From positions 2,533,501 to 2,597,500 of the forward strand of contig NZ_CP032694.1 of assembly GCF_003627755.1 (NCBI RefSeq): a DNA stretch of 64,000 nt. The letters run 5' to 3'. Origin of the DNA: Rhizobium jaguaris (GTDB lineage Bacteria; Pseudomonadota; Alphaproteobacteria; Rhizobiales; Rhizobiaceae). Shown one piece after another: positions 55,501-64,000 of the stretch (positions are counted from its first letter, which is position 1; every line of letters begins with the position of its first letter). The notes beneath the pieces are model-generated. The model searched no databases and was not told where the DNA came from. It saw only the letters and a program-made list of their open reading frames with translations. The position numbers were made by a program, and so were the translations under genes.

Positions 55501-55685
55501 ACGGGGCGGTCGACGTCGGGCAGTTCACGCACCTCGACGCCGAAATAGGCGGCAAGGCCAGCAACGACCATCAACGTATTGAAGACCAGCGCCAGGATCG
55601 GCCTGCGCACGAAGAGAGCGGTGAAAGTCTGTTTGCCGGCACCGGCTTCGGCAGCATCGCCGGCGTCGTTGTCGTGCCCTGTCAT
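52527..55685 (-). CDS. RND multidrug efflux pump, inner-membrane transporter
   Basis: A 1052-residue AcrB/MexB-like proton antiporter of the HAE1 type. The typical Asp pair for proton movement is in GLVVDDAIVVLENIVRRR, and twelve membrane helices are spread in the usual two sets around two periplasmic domains. Its start overlaps the adaptor stop by four bases. No outer-membrane channel gene is present here, so a TolC from elsewhere must be used. Confidence 0.93.
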   Translation of the reverse strand: MTGHDNDAGDAAEAGAGKQTFTALFVRRPILALVFNTLMVVAGLAAYFGVEVRELPDVDRPVVTVRTMFDGAAPQTVDQELTKVIEGAVARVSGLKSVSSSSSFGQSRVTLEFSDATDLSVAANDVRDAVGRITEQLPDEADAPQIVKADSDSQPIMRLAVTSNTLTMDDLTQLVDNEITDRLASVDGVADVELYGDQEKVFRIDVDQAALAGRGLTIGDLTTALATAALDVPAGSLKSTRQDIVVRATAALQTPEDFSRLIIKDRIRLADVATVTLGPRDGTTALRSNGVQGVGLGIIRQAQSNTLNISNGVKAVVAQLSKSLPEGTRIAITSDDAVFIQGAIHEVVLALVLSALIVTVVIYLFLRDWRATLIPAVTMPVALTGTLAALYMVGFSVNILTLLAIVLATGLVVDDAIVVLENIVRRRSEKMGPRAAAVLGTREVFFAVIATTATLAAVFIPLSFLPGQVGGLFREFGFVLAFSVGLSSIVALTLCPMLASRMLTKEMREDHGMLGRFGELFSGVYRRTLRACLNTPPVVMVFCAIFSAAAVLAFMSVKSELTPNEDRAMVTLRLTTPQGASLDYTRDQLQRVEENLQPLMDSGDIRNIYAISGQNGAANSGFMVLTLAPWSERHRTQTEIVADINRVMARVPALRGNVIQSNSLRIRGAGNGVQMALTGNDHEALTQAALKLVQALDATGQFDTPRLNNEPTQAQVSVAIDRERASDLGVDITGLSTALQSLLEGCSVVDVFVAGEAYPVLLTSTMRPIDDPTDLENVFLKTGDGKIVPMSVIASLKEGAVAPQLTREQQLASVAITAGLKPGMSLGQAVEQVTAIAAPLLPTGARLIPLAEAATLEENSSGMALTFGFAIGIIFLVLAAQFESVLSSLIIMSTVPLGLACAVFALVITGSSLNIYSQIGLVLLVGVMAKNGILIVEFANQLRDKGESVRAAIERACALRLRPVMMTMIATILGGVPLVFAHGAGAEARIALGWVIVGGLGFATLVTLYITPVAYLLIARFAKPQAHGELRLHEEMSQAALRTKVAKLRAAE

Positions 55686-56851
55686 TGCGTGGCGACCTCC
55701 GCCGCTTCGGCAACATCGCGGGCAAAACGCACGGCACCGCCCTCGGTCACACGCTGCAATCCTTCGGTGACGACCAGGTCGCCATCCCTGAGATCGGCCT
55801 TGACCAGCACCGCATCCGGATTGCGCTGCACGACATTGACACGCACCTTGGACGATTTGGCGTCAACGATGCGCCAGACATAGGAGCCCTCTCCGTCCCA
55901 TTGCACGGACAGCGGATCGACGGAAGGATAGGTCTCACCGGCAAAACGCATGCCGACATTGAAAGACATGCCGGCGCGCAGTTCATCGGATGCATTGTCC
56001 ATGCCTGCGCGGATGCGCAGTGTCCGGCTCGCGCCATCGACACGATTATCGACTGCCTCCACCACGCCCGAGAACAGCCGCCCCGGCAGCGCCACCGATG
56101 TCGCCTCCACCGGCTGATCGACCTTGATCGTATTGGCGAAACGCTCCGGTACCCAATAATCGACCAGGATTTGCGAGCGGTCGTCGAGCGTAACGATGCT
56201 GGTCGTCGTAGTGACATTGTCGCCGATGACCACGGGTACGATGCCGACAATGCCGTCGATCGGCGCGACGATATCCCGGCGCTTCAGCGCCAGCTCGGCC
56301 GATTGCAGCGCCAGCCTTGCGCCTTGCTCGGCGATCTCGGCGTCGAAGACATCCATGCGCGACACGCTGGATTTGATGGTGTGATAGAGCTGCGATTTCT
56401 CGGCAGCACTCTTCAGCGTCACTTCCGCCTGGCCGCGAGCGATGATCTGCTCGTCATTGTCGAGGCGGGCAAGGACCTGGCCCTGCTTTACCCGGTCGCC
56501 AGACTTGATGAGAATTTCCCTGATCATCCCCGCCGCCTGCGGCGTAACGACGACGGAGCGGATGGCTTCGCCGGTACCGATTGCGCTGAGACGATCGTTG
56601 ACCACGCCATTCACCACTGCCTCGGTCACCACCAGCGGCGTATTGGTGCCACGCCGTCTGTTGCCGGCCGTAGCGGCATCGCCCTCTCCGGCATCGTTCC
56701 TGCCATCGGCCGGCACAAGCACCGCCACCCATGCCTGAGGAACGCCGATTTTCGTCAGCGATCCAGCCGTGCCGGGCACGAAAACTAACGCCGCGGCGCA
56801 TCCGGCCACGACTACGATGAGGGATAGGAAAAGCTGCTTCCAGGCGGTCAT
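55682..56851 (-). CDS. RND efflux periplasmic adaptor subunit (membrane fusion protein)
   Basis: A 389-residue adaptor with a N-terminal anchor (KQLFLSLIVVVAGCAAALVF; the Cys may be lipid-modified), a HlyD-type lipoyl domain (MIREILIKSGDRVKQGQVLARLDNDE; RRDIVAPIDGIVGIVPV) and a beta-barrel domain. It links the transporter to an outer-membrane channel. First gene of the efflux operon. Confidence 0.92.
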   Translation of the reverse strand: MTAWKQLFLSLIVVVAGCAAALVFVPGTAGSLTKIGVPQAWVAVLVPADGRNDAGEGDAATAGNRRRGTNTPLVVTEAVVNGVVNDRLSAIGTGEAIRSVVVTPQAAGMIREILIKSGDRVKQGQVLARLDNDEQIIARGQAEVTLKSAAEKSQLYHTIKSSVSRMDVFDAEIAEQGARLALQSAELALKRRDIVAPIDGIVGIVPVVIGDNVTTTTSIVTLDDRSQILVDYWVPERFANTIKVDQPVEATSVALPGRLFSGVVEAVDNRVDGASRTLRIRAGMDNASDELRAGMSFNVGMRFAGETYPSVDPLSVQWDGEGSYVWRIVDAKSSKVRVNVVQRNPDAVLVKADLRDGDLVVTEGLQRVTEGGAVRFARDVAEAAEVATQ

Positions 56852-57218
56852 GCACGTCTCCGGCTCGGATTGTCAGAGGCGATGAAATCGCGTCGTAAAT
56901 TCAACATGGCCTCTCCGAGAATCTTGCAAGTTTCTCGAGACCAGGTTGCGGGGCGAAGCGGTGATAGGTCGCGCGATTCTGCCCCATTTTCAGCAATATC
57001 GATCTTTTGCTGTTCTGCAGCAAGATTTGCACGGCATTATGACGAAGTTGTAATCTTGTCCGGGGACAACGACACGTTTCGAAGCCCGTCAGTAAACGGC
57101 CGCAAATATGTGCGATGCGCACAGTTCAAAGGCTTGCGCACGACAGAATGTGCACTTTTTGTTCTATTTTCCGGCCGTTTCTTTTGCCTTTCGGGGCAGA
57201 ATCATTACATTGAGCCGC
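56852..57218. other. Intergenic region between divergent efflux and uvrD genes
   Basis: This 367-bp, relatively AT-rich stretch should hold both promoters. I see a short inverted repeat GTGCG-ATG-CGCAC near 57110 and no canonical alphaproteobacterial LexA site (GTTC-N7-GTTC). No gene is visible. Confidence 0.5.
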
Positions 57219-59696
57219 ATGACCATCGGACATGACGACATTCCCTTCTTTGACGAGGAGCCGGAGCACCTTGCTCCGCATCCGGCAACGCGCCGGCCTG
57301 CGCCCGCACCGGGCCCCGCCGGCGGCGGTATTGCGGCCCGCGCGATGGCAGCGCGCGATAGCGGCCGCCGGCCCGACTATCTCGCCGGCCTCAATCCGGA
57401 ACAGGCAGAAGCGGTCGAGACGCTGGATGGACCAGTTCTCGTGCTCGCCGGCGCCGGCACCGGCAAGACACGTGTGCTGACGACCCGCATCGCCCATATC
57501 CTGTCCACCAACCGCGCTTTCCCCTCGCAGATCCTCGCTGTTACCTTCACCAACAAGGCCGCGCGCGAGATGAAGGAGCGCGTTGCGCTGCTCGTCGGCG
57601 GCGCTGTCGAGGGTATGCCCTGGCTCGGCACTTTCCACTCGATCGGCGTCAAGCTGCTGCGCCGTCACTCCGAGTTGGTCGGCCTCTCCTCGAGTTTCAC
57701 CATTCTCGACACCGATGATGTTGTGCGTCTGATCAAGCAGTTGATCCAGGCCGAAGGCCTGGACGACAAGCGCTGGCCGGCCAAGCAATTCGCCGGGATG
57801 ATCGACACCTGGAAGAACAAGGGCCTCGGCCCGGCGGATATTCCCGAGGGCGATGCCCGCGCCTTCGCCAACGGCAAGGGCCGCGAACTCTATACCGCCT
57901 ATCAGGCCCGCCTGAAGACGCTGAACGCCTGCGACTTCGGCGACCTTTTGCTGCATCCGATCAATATGTTCCGACAAAACCCGGATGTATTGAAGGAATA
58001 CCATCAGCGTTTCCGCTATATCCTCGTCGACGAGTATCAGGACACAAACACCGCGCAATATATGTGGCTGCGTCTGCTGGCGCAGCGGCCGAAGGGCGAA
58101 CTGCAGAATGTCTGCTGCGTCGGCGACGACGACCAGTCGATCTATGGCTGGCGCGGCGCCGAAGTGGACAACATCCTGCGCTTCGAAAAGGATTTTCCCG
58201 GCGCCAAGGTGATCAAGCTGGAGCGCAACTACCGCTCCACCGAGCATATTCTCGGTGCAGCAGCACACCTCATCGCGCATAATGAGGGCCGGCTCGGCAA
58301 GACGCTGTTCACCGACCGCGCCGATCCGGACGACATCAAGGTGCAAGTGCACGCCTCCTGGGATTCCGAGGAGGAAGCGCGTGCGATCGGCGAGGAGATC
58401 GAACAGCTTCAGCGAAGCAAGCACAATCTCAATGACATGGCGATCCTAGTGCGCGCCTCCTTCCAGATGCGCGAATTCGAAGATCGTTTCGTCACGCTCG
58501 GCCTCAATTATCGCGTCGTCGGCGGCCCGCGCTTCTACGAGCGCCTCGAAATCCGCGATGCCATGGCCTATTTCCGCCTCGTCTGCCAGCCGGCCGACGA
58601 TCTTGCCTTCGAGCGCATCATCAACACGCCGAAGCGTGGCCTCGGCGATACCACCGTGCGCGCCCTGCATGACTATGCCCGCGTCCGCGATATCCCGATG
58701 CTGGCGGCGGCCGCCGATATCATCGAGACGGACGAGATGAAGCCGAAGGCGCGTAAGGCGCTGTTCGACGTCGTACAATCCTTCCGCCGCTGGCAGGGTC
58801 TGCTCGAAAACACCCCGCATACAGAGCTTGCCGAACAGATTCTTGAAGAGTCCGGCTATACCGACATGTGGAAGAACGACAAATCGGCGGAAGCGCCGGG
58901 TCGCCTGGAAAACCTCAAGGAACTCATCCGCTCCATGGATAGTTTCGAATCCATGCGCGGCTTCCTCGAACACGTCGCCCTCGTCATGGACGCCGAGCAG
59001 AACGAGGATCTGGACGCTGTCTCGATCATGACGCTGCACTCTGCCAAGGGCTTGGAATTCGACACAGTCTTCCTGCCCGGTTGGGAGGAAGGTCTTTTCC
59101 CGCACCAGCGCTCTCTCGATGAATCCGGCCGCGCCGGCTTAGAGGAAGAACGCCGCCTCGCCTATGTCGGCCTCACCCGCGCCAAGCGCCGCTGCCACAT
59201 CTGGTTCGTCTCCAACCGCCGCATCCACGGCCTCTGGCAATCGACCATTCCTTCACGCTTCCTCGACGAACTGCCGGAGACCCATGTCGAAGTTGCGGAA
59301 ATGGAGCAGTCCTATGGCGGTTACGGTCGCGGCGGCTATGGCCAGTCGCGCTTCGACAAGGCCGATCCCTTCGCCAACTCCTATTCCACCCCCGGCTGGA
59401 AACGCGCCCAGGCCAACAAGACCGACGCCACCCGCGACAACTGGGGCTCTCGCTCCGGCCACGCGGTCGAACGCATCGGCTACGGCGAAAGCGGCCCCAA
59501 AACCCGCACCATCGACGGCGAGCTGGTCGCCAAATCCACCTCCTCCGAACCCTCCCGCTTCTCAGTCGGCGACCGTGTCTTCCACATCAAGTTCGGCAAC
59601 GGCAATGTTTCGGAGATCGAAGGCAATAAACTGACGATCGAATTCGATCGGGCCGGGCAAAAGCGTGTGCTGGATGGGTTTGTGGAGCGGGCGTGA
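57219..59696 (+). CDS. uvrD: ATP-dependent DNA helicase UvrD/PcrA
   Basis: A 825-residue superfamily-1A helicase of nucleotide excision and mismatch repair. Motif I is LAGAGTGKTRVLTTRI (about residues 74-90); motif II is LVDEYQDTNTAQY and motif III is VGDDDQSIYGWRGAE. The C-terminal motifs are SIMTLHSAKGLEFDTVFLPGWEEG and VGLTRAKRR. The final ~100 residues form the usual Tudor-like tail ending FHIKFGNGNVSEIEGNKLTIEFDRAGQKRVLDGFV. The ATG at 57219 is used; the frame extends to 57108. Confidence 0.94.
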   Translation: MTIGHDDIPFFDEEPEHLAPHPATRRPAPAPGPAGGGIAARAMAARDSGRRPDYLAGLNPEQAEAVETLDGPVLVLAGAGTGKTRVLTTRIAHILSTNRAFPSQILAVTFTNKAAREMKERVALLVGGAVEGMPWLGTFHSIGVKLLRRHSELVGLSSSFTILDTDDVVRLIKQLIQAEGLDDKRWPAKQFAGMIDTWKNKGLGPADIPEGDARAFANGKGRELYTAYQARLKTLNACDFGDLLLHPINMFRQNPDVLKEYHQRFRYILVDEYQDTNTAQYMWLRLLAQRPKGELQNVCCVGDDDQSIYGWRGAEVDNILRFEKDFPGAKVIKLERNYRSTEHILGAAAHLIAHNEGRLGKTLFTDRADPDDIKVQVHASWDSEEEARAIGEEIEQLQRSKHNLNDMAILVRASFQMREFEDRFVTLGLNYRVVGGPRFYERLEIRDAMAYFRLVCQPADDLAFERIINTPKRGLGDTTVRALHDYARVRDIPMLAAAADIIETDEMKPKARKALFDVVQSFRRWQGLLENTPHTELAEQILEESGYTDMWKNDKSAEAPGRLENLKELIRSMDSFESMRGFLEHVALVMDAEQNEDLDAVSIMTLHSAKGLEFDTVFLPGWEEGLFPHQRSLDESGRAGLEEERRLAYVGLTRAKRRCHIWFVSNRRIHGLWQSTIPSRFLDELPETHVEVAEMEQSYGGYGRGGYGQSRFDKADPFANSYSTPGWKRAQANKTDATRDNWGSRSGHAVERIGYGESGPKTRTIDGELVAKSTSSEPSRFSVGDRVFHIKFGNGNVSEIEGNKLTIEFDRAGQKRVLDGFVERA

Positions 59697-59847
59697 GGGG
59701 TGCCAATAGCACCGCTCGGCTCAAGGCGGGATACCTCGACCAACAGCGACGCCTGGCTGTCCAACGAGCAAAATGCTCGCAGGGGCTGGAGAAAAACGGT
59801 TTGCCTCTTAGTTCAAGGAAGGAAACGAACAGCGAAAGGACGACGCG

Positions 59848-60321
59848 ATGGCAAAGAACACGATCTGCGTGTGGTACGACAAAGACGCTGAAGCTGCCGC
59901 TCGCTTTTATGCCGAAACCTTTCCCGACAGCGCAGTCGGTGCGATCATGCGTGCACCTGGAGATTATCCAGATGGTAAGCAGGGAGACGTATTGGTTGTT
60001 GAATTCACCGTTGCGGGCATCCCTTGTATCGGCCTGAACGGCGGTCCCGCATTTAAGCAAAGCGAAGCGTTCTCATTTCAGATCGCAACGGACGATCAAG
60101 AAGAAACCGACCGCTACTGGAACGCCATCGTCGGCAACGGCGGCCAGGAAAGCGCGTGTGGCTGGTGCAAGGACAAGTGGGGTGTCTCCTGGCAGATCAC
60201 ACCGCGCGTATTGATGGAAGCGCTCGCTATAGGCGGCGATCAAGCCAAGCGTGCTTTTGATGCGATGATGACCATGCGGAAGATCGACGTCAGGGCCATC
60301 GAAGCGGCGCGGCGTGGCTGA
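59848..60321 (+). CDS. VOC family protein (PhnB/3-demethylubiquinone-type)
   Basis: A 157-residue VOC/glyoxalase-fold protein of the 3-dmu-9_3-mt (PF06983) group: TICVWYDKDAEAAARFYAETFPDSAVG, IPCIGLNGGPAFKQSEAFSFQIATDDQEETDRYW and CGWCKDKWGVSWQITPRVLMEAL. AAGGA lies upstream of the ATG. Likely a metal-dependent small enzyme or binding protein. Function not known. Confidence 0.87.
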   Translation: MAKNTICVWYDKDAEAAARFYAETFPDSAVGAIMRAPGDYPDGKQGDVLVVEFTVAGIPCIGLNGGPAFKQSEAFSFQIATDDQEETDRYWNAIVGNGGQESACGWCKDKWGVSWQITPRVLMEALAIGGDQAKRAFDAMMTMRKIDVRAIEAARRG

Positions 60322-60345
60322 GGCATCGTCGCGCTTGCGTGGACT

Positions 60346-61227
60346 TTAGGGCACATGCTCCATCATGATTTGCGTGTGCAGCATCGGTGCGTCGCTTCCG
60401 AAATAGGTTTGGAGCAGCGGCAGAAAACCGTCCGACAGATAGAAATCCGTCAACGCGCGGTCGACCACCAGGCGGAAATCACCGTCGTCGCGCCTTAGGG
60501 CGATTGCATAGGGTTCGTGCGTGAACAGACGATCGCCGACTTCGAGCGAGGATGGATCGCGCGCCCGCTTGGCAAGGCCCATAAGCAGCGCCTGATCGGC
60601 GAAATAAGCGTCGATCTTGTGTTCCTCCAGCGCCTTGAGCCCGTCCTCATGCGTGTCGAAATCCGCGATCCGAGTTTTCGAAATCTCAGTGCTCTGCGCC
60701 TTGCGCAAAATTGCGTCCGTCGTTGTGTTGGCGCGCACGCCGATGACGCCGGTGGATGCGAGATGCTGGCTAACGGAATGAGCAGCGGATCTGTCGATAA
60801 AAAGCGCCTGCAAGTAGTCAGGCGAATCCTTGCGAAGCAGCGCACTCGCTCCGGTCAGGAAGATTGGTTGCGAGAAGTCGACGATTTCCCGCCTCTCCAG
60901 ATTGACGGTAATCGCGCCGCAAAGCAGGTCCACCTGACCGTTCTTGACCCCATCGAAGCCATTCGCGAGCGTCATCTCGACATATTCGCGCTTTAGCTGC
61001 GGGACCACATGTTCGATTTCGTCAGCGACCTTGCCGCAGAGATCGACGGCATATCCCATCGGTTTTGCGTCGGGTTTACTGGAGGAGAACGGTGCCTCGT
61101 CGACGACGTAGCCGATGCGCAGGGTTCCGCGCTGGTGAAGCATGTCGAGTGTGCCGGCGCTCGCCGCGGAGGCCGATATGCAAACGACAAGACTGGCGAG
61201 CAGCAACCATCTCATGCGCTTGGCCAT
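60346..61227 (-). CDS. Periplasmic solute-binding protein (SBP_bac_3 type)
   Basis: A 293-residue binding protein with a signal peptide ending SASAASA-GT (about residue 24). The SBP_bac_3 fold shows GTLRIGYVVDEAPFS, MGYAVDLCGKVADEI, VDLLCGAITVNLERREIVDFSQPIF and AYFADQALLMGLAKRA. It probably binds an amino acid or polyamine. No ABC permease or ATPase is next to it, so it is an orphan or serves a sensor. Confidence 0.85.
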   Translation of the reverse strand: MAKRMRWLLLASLVVCISASAASAGTLDMLHQRGTLRIGYVVDEAPFSSSKPDAKPMGYAVDLCGKVADEIEHVVPQLKREYVEMTLANGFDGVKNGQVDLLCGAITVNLERREIVDFSQPIFLTGASALLRKDSPDYLQALFIDRSAAHSVSQHLASTGVIGVRANTTTDAILRKAQSTEISKTRIADFDTHEDGLKALEEHKIDAYFADQALLMGLAKRARDPSSLEVGDRLFTHEPYAIALRRDDGDFRLVVDRALTDFYLSDGFLPLLQTYFGSDAPMLHTQIMMEHVP

Positions 61228-61421
61228 TTCTGCATGCAGGACGACGGCACCAGCATATTCTCGTCTCCGAAAAGCGGACGATCACAAGGGCTCACCGCAG
61301 ATTATGGTCTCGCCGCCATTTGTCAATCGTAGATTGCTTAACAAAGGAGCTGACGGCCACAGCGGAACCCAGTTCGATCTTCCGCCATTGGCCGCTTTCG
61401 AGACGCCGCGGGCGTACGGAA

Positions 61422-61619
61422 TTAAAGAGCCGGCACGGCGCGGATTCTCGCCGATGCGAGATGTTGCGTGATGGCGCGACGGATGTCGGTCACCGTATCG
61501 AACAGCCTGTCATCCAGATCGATGACGTGGAACCGAACGGCAATGAATTTCAGGCGGTTGCCGACGGGAACCGCAATCCCGACTTCCTCACCATTAAAGA
61601 CGACAGCCTGCTTTTTCAC
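61422..61619 (-). CDS. Small hypothetical protein
   Basis: A 65-residue protein: it begins MKKQAVVFNGEEVGIAVPVG with a GTG start at 61619, five bases after a GGGGGG run. It has a beta-beta-alpha appearance with SMT-like features but no family that I recognise. The good ribosome site and alternating hydrophobic pattern make it more likely real than a shadow. It lies before the solute-binding gene on the same strand (195 bp). Confidence 0.55.
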   Translation of the reverse strand: MKKQAVVFNGEEVGIAVPVGNRLKFIAVRFHVIDLDDRLFDTVTDIRRAITQHLASARIRAVPAL

Positions 61620-61843
61620 GACATCCCCCCTGCGCGGGCGCACTATTAGTATATTAGAATGAAAGTTTCACGACGATTTATAGTTGCATAGATCTGCATG
61701 ACCTGCATCGCATATATATTTCCCCTAAAACGTGAAATGACTTACCAAGAATGTTCTCAGAAACCCATAGCCGTAGAGCATTGGAGCAGATATGGTTCGA
61801 GCTGAGGCTGAGGAGTGTGCTTTAGTTGTGATCGAGGGGTCCG

Positions 61844-63637
61844 ATGACAAGTGCAGGCATAGACAAGATCGGGCCGGTCGAACCGACACCGGAAGACATT
61901 CAGGTACAACTCAAGCGTATTTTAGCAAGCCAAGAGTTTCGGTCGCCGACGCGAGCGCGAAAGTTCCTCGAGTTCGTGGTCAACGAAACGCTCGAAGGGC
62001 GGCGCGACCACTTGAAGGCATTCACCATCGCTCAGGCCGTATTCGGACGAGACGTGAATTTCGACGCCCAGAATGATCCATGCGTTCGCATCGAGACAGG
62101 GCGTCTGCGAAGAGAGCTTGAGCGATACTATCTTGTGGTCGGTGGCAACGACCCGGTCGTCATTACTGTCCCCAAGGGCGGCTATGTGCCGTTCTTCGAG
62201 CTCAACTCAGCGATCGAGCCTGAAGTTTCTGTCCTGAGCGAGGAGTTGTCGACCGCCGATGAACATACCGAGTTGGATACTCCGCAGCCGGCCATCATTG
62301 CAGACAACGCGAACACGCCCTCGAGGCGCCCTATGCATTGGCTCGTCGCAGGCGTCGCGTCGATCGCCTTCCTGGCATTGCTGGCGGCAATGCTTCCGGG
62401 TTTGAGGTCACCCGACATGAAAGAGGCAATGGCAACCGCCGTCGGGAGCCGACCGACTGTCGTCGTCGAACGCTTCGATACCGTCTCGGATGGAACGCTC
62501 GCGTCCAACATCTCCGAAGGCATAACCGACGAGATCATCGACAAGCTGGTACCCTTCAAGGATGTCGTTGTCGTAACTGATATGCCACCGCGGCAAGCAG
62601 AGACGGCCCAAACCAGGCCGCCGTCGTTTGCCCTTCAGGGCAGCGTCAGACTGGAAGGTGACAAACTCCGATCCTCGGCACGGCTGATCCGGCGCGCGGA
62701 CGGAGCGGTCATCTGGGCAAACAATTACGACTCCGACCTGCGGGCCCAAGGCATTCTCGAGACGGAGGCCGTCGTTGCCAAATCCATCGTATCGGCTGTA
62801 GCGCGCCCGGCCGGCGTCATGTTCCAGACGGGCGCCCCCAACATGGCCGCAAGCTGGGACGCCTATTCCTGCACTCCTTCCTACGACAGCTATCGCGACG
62901 AAATGACCGTTCAGGCCCATGATGCGGTGAAGTCCTGCCTCCAACAGGCAACCGAACGGAGCCCGGCGGACGCCAATGCTGCCGCTCTCCTTTCGCTGAC
63001 GCTTCTCGATGAATTCCGGTTTCGCTTCAAGCTCAACACGAAGCCAACGGCTGCCACCCTCAAAACCGCCAAGGAACTTGCCGAACGGGCGGTGAAGCTC
63101 GATCCGCGGAATGCCAGAGCCTTCCTGGCCCTGATGCTAGCCAACTTCCTTGGCAACGACATCGTTGCGGCGCTGCAGGCCGGACAGTCCGCCTATGCCA
63201 TCAATCCGAAGGACATCGAGGTCGCCAGCGAATATGGCCTGCGCCTTTCCATGTCCGGGAAGTGGGATTCGGGCTGCGAACTCATCTCGGCGGCGGTGAG
63301 CAAGAATGCTGGCCCCGGCGGGTACTATGAGATGGAAATGGCGCTCTGTGCCTTTATGGGAGGCGACGCGCAGGCAGCCGAACTGTGGGCGCGCATGTCG
63401 AACCTCGACTACAACCCGCTGCGCCGCCTCATCCTGCTGGCCATTCTCGGCGGGCTGGGGAAGGAGGAGCAAGCCAGGGAGCAGCTCGATTGGCTCAAAC
63501 TCAAAAGTCCCGAGTTGGTCCGGAACGTCAGGCGGGAGGTCATCTGGCGGTTTGCGAGACCCGAAGACCAGGAGCTGTTCTTCGCCGGGCTGCGTGCTGG
63601 CGGCATGCAGGTTGACGAGCAGCCGGCCGTGAATTGA
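61844..63637 (+). CDS. Membrane regulator with TolB-like and TPR domains
   Basis: A 597-residue protein often annotated as 'adenylate cyclase' in rhizobia, without a cyclase domain. The N-terminal ~130 residues hold a conserved pattern (IASQEFRSPTRARKFLEFVV-like, FGRDVNFDAQNDPCVRIETGRLRRELERYY; ITVPKGGYVPFFE). A membrane helix lies near residues 166-185 (LVAGVASIAFLALLAAMLPG). A TolB_N-like domain follows (RPTVVVERFDTVSDGTLASNI; ADGAVIWANNYDSDL), then TPR repeats. Role unknown. Confidence 0.82.
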   Translation: MTSAGIDKIGPVEPTPEDIQVQLKRILASQEFRSPTRARKFLEFVVNETLEGRRDHLKAFTIAQAVFGRDVNFDAQNDPCVRIETGRLRRELERYYLVVGGNDPVVITVPKGGYVPFFELNSAIEPEVSVLSEELSTADEHTELDTPQPAIIADNANTPSRRPMHWLVAGVASIAFLALLAAMLPGLRSPDMKEAMATAVGSRPTVVVERFDTVSDGTLASNISEGITDEIIDKLVPFKDVVVVTDMPPRQAETAQTRPPSFALQGSVRLEGDKLRSSARLIRRADGAVIWANNYDSDLRAQGILETEAVVAKSIVSAVARPAGVMFQTGAPNMAASWDAYSCTPSYDSYRDEMTVQAHDAVKSCLQQATERSPADANAAALLSLTLLDEFRFRFKLNTKPTAATLKTAKELAERAVKLDPRNARAFLALMLANFLGNDIVAALQAGQSAYAINPKDIEVASEYGLRLSMSGKWDSGCELISAAVSKNAGPGGYYEMEMALCAFMGGDAQAAELWARMSNLDYNPLRRLILLAILGGLGKEEQAREQLDWLKLKSPELVRNVRREVIWRFARPEDQELFFAGLRAGGMQVDEQPAVN

Positions 63638-63869
63638 CCGCAGAACAGGCACCTTGAGATCATCGGGCTAAATATGGTGTCGAGTAGCTGAAGTTCGTTC
63701 CTGGCGGCCCCATACCGTCGTACAGATCAATATAGTGGCTGCCCGAAAGCAGACATCGTGTGTGGCCATCCTGTTCCGTCAAGCTCTGACCTGCGCGATC
63801 AAGCGCAGCTCGATCTGTACGCCACGTCGGCCATCGCTAACTGGTGCGCGCGGCTGATTGGCCAAGCGC

Positions 63870-64000
63870 TCAGCCGTCCAGCCAGGCAGCGAGGCCATCC
63901 AGTGTCTGAAGCCCGTATTCGACTGCGCCGAAGCCGATGACCACCTGACGCCGCTCGCGGCTGGGGTGGAGCTGGCGCATGGTCAGCACCGTCTTGCCGT
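63870..64000 (-). CDS. SRPBCC/AHSA1-like protein, C-terminal end (cut by window edge)
   Basis: The last ~43 residues are visible: LTMRQLHPSRERRQVVIGFG, then VEYGLQTLDGLAAWLDG and stop. The terminal helix GAVEYGLQTLDGLA after a beta strand with HPS matches the C-terminus of SRPBCC (Aha1-like START) proteins. The rest is outside the window. Confidence 0.6.
   Translation of the reverse strand, partial: GKTVLTMRQLHPSRERRQVVIGFGAVEYGLQTLDGLAAWLDG

Noticed and set aside
57100..57218. Possible SOS (LexA) box upstream of uvrD
   Set aside because: One GTTC is present, but the second GTTC at the required seven-base spacing is missing.
57126..58424. 432-codon minus-strand frame
   Set aside because: Antisense of uvrD, which has every helicase motif on the plus strand.

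Overview
The window is chromosomal DNA from a member of the Rhizobiaceae, most probably Rhizobium or a close relative. The evidence is the high GC content, a circularly permuted (two-piece) alphaproteobacterial tmRNA carrying the tag ANDNYAEARLAA, an alphaproteobacterial SspB, a KpsC/LipB-family capsule gene, a cobalt-type nitrile hydratase, rhizobial palindromic intergenic repeats, and a 'TolB-like/adenylate cyclase' regulator of a type expanded in rhizobia. Almost every base is coding. The only mobile element seen is one small IS200-type insertion, so most of this reads as core or stable accessory chromosome rather than an island.

Layout. 0-3 kb: the ilvC start lies behind a TetR gene with its own promoter and operator, followed by an AraC regulator divergent from a zinc alcohol dehydrogenase. 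3-12 kb: NDH-2, a DUF4105 membrane protein and several regulator/target pairs (Lrp with an amino-acid racemase, a MarR-GNAT fusion, TetR with an MFS exporter, HxlR with a quinone reductase-like SDR). 12-21 kb: pdxJ, a MerR-like regulator, a small RecD-like helicase, a COG4315 protein with an ECF sigma and anti-sigma pair, the nitrile hydratase operon, an SDR-DoxX fusion with a DUF2269 protein, and a LysE exporter. 21-26 kb: an aldo/keto reductase, a capsule-export gene and ilvI-ilvH, preceded by an attenuator with an 18-residue Val/Leu/Ile leader peptide.

26-40 kb: a HerA-like ATPase, miaA and serB (divergent, with overlapping start codons), a tandem pair of GNAT paralogues, then degP, IS200, hflC, hflK, dfrA, an oxidoreductase, an XRE-cupin regulator, a PAT-like acetyltransferase, a YdcZ transporter and thyA. 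40-64 kb: tmRNA and sspB side by side, DUF4169 and RHH small proteins, a large AsmA protein, a FAD-linked D-2-hydroxyacid dehydrogenase, a secreted unknown, AraC/DUF2000, an OmpA lipoprotein, an isolated flagellin, an RND efflux pump, UvrD, a VOC protein, a periplasmic solute-binding protein, a TolB/TPR regulator and the 3' end of an SRPBCC gene.

Functional links. ilvC and ilvIH make branched-chain amino acids. dfrA and thyA form the folate/thymidylate cycle. hflK, hflC and degP are an envelope quality-control group split by the IS. tmRNA and SspB tag stalled proteins and deliver them to ClpXP. The most notable regulatory structure is the ilv leader: its predicted promoter sits so close to the leader-peptide AUG that the transcript is probably leaderless.
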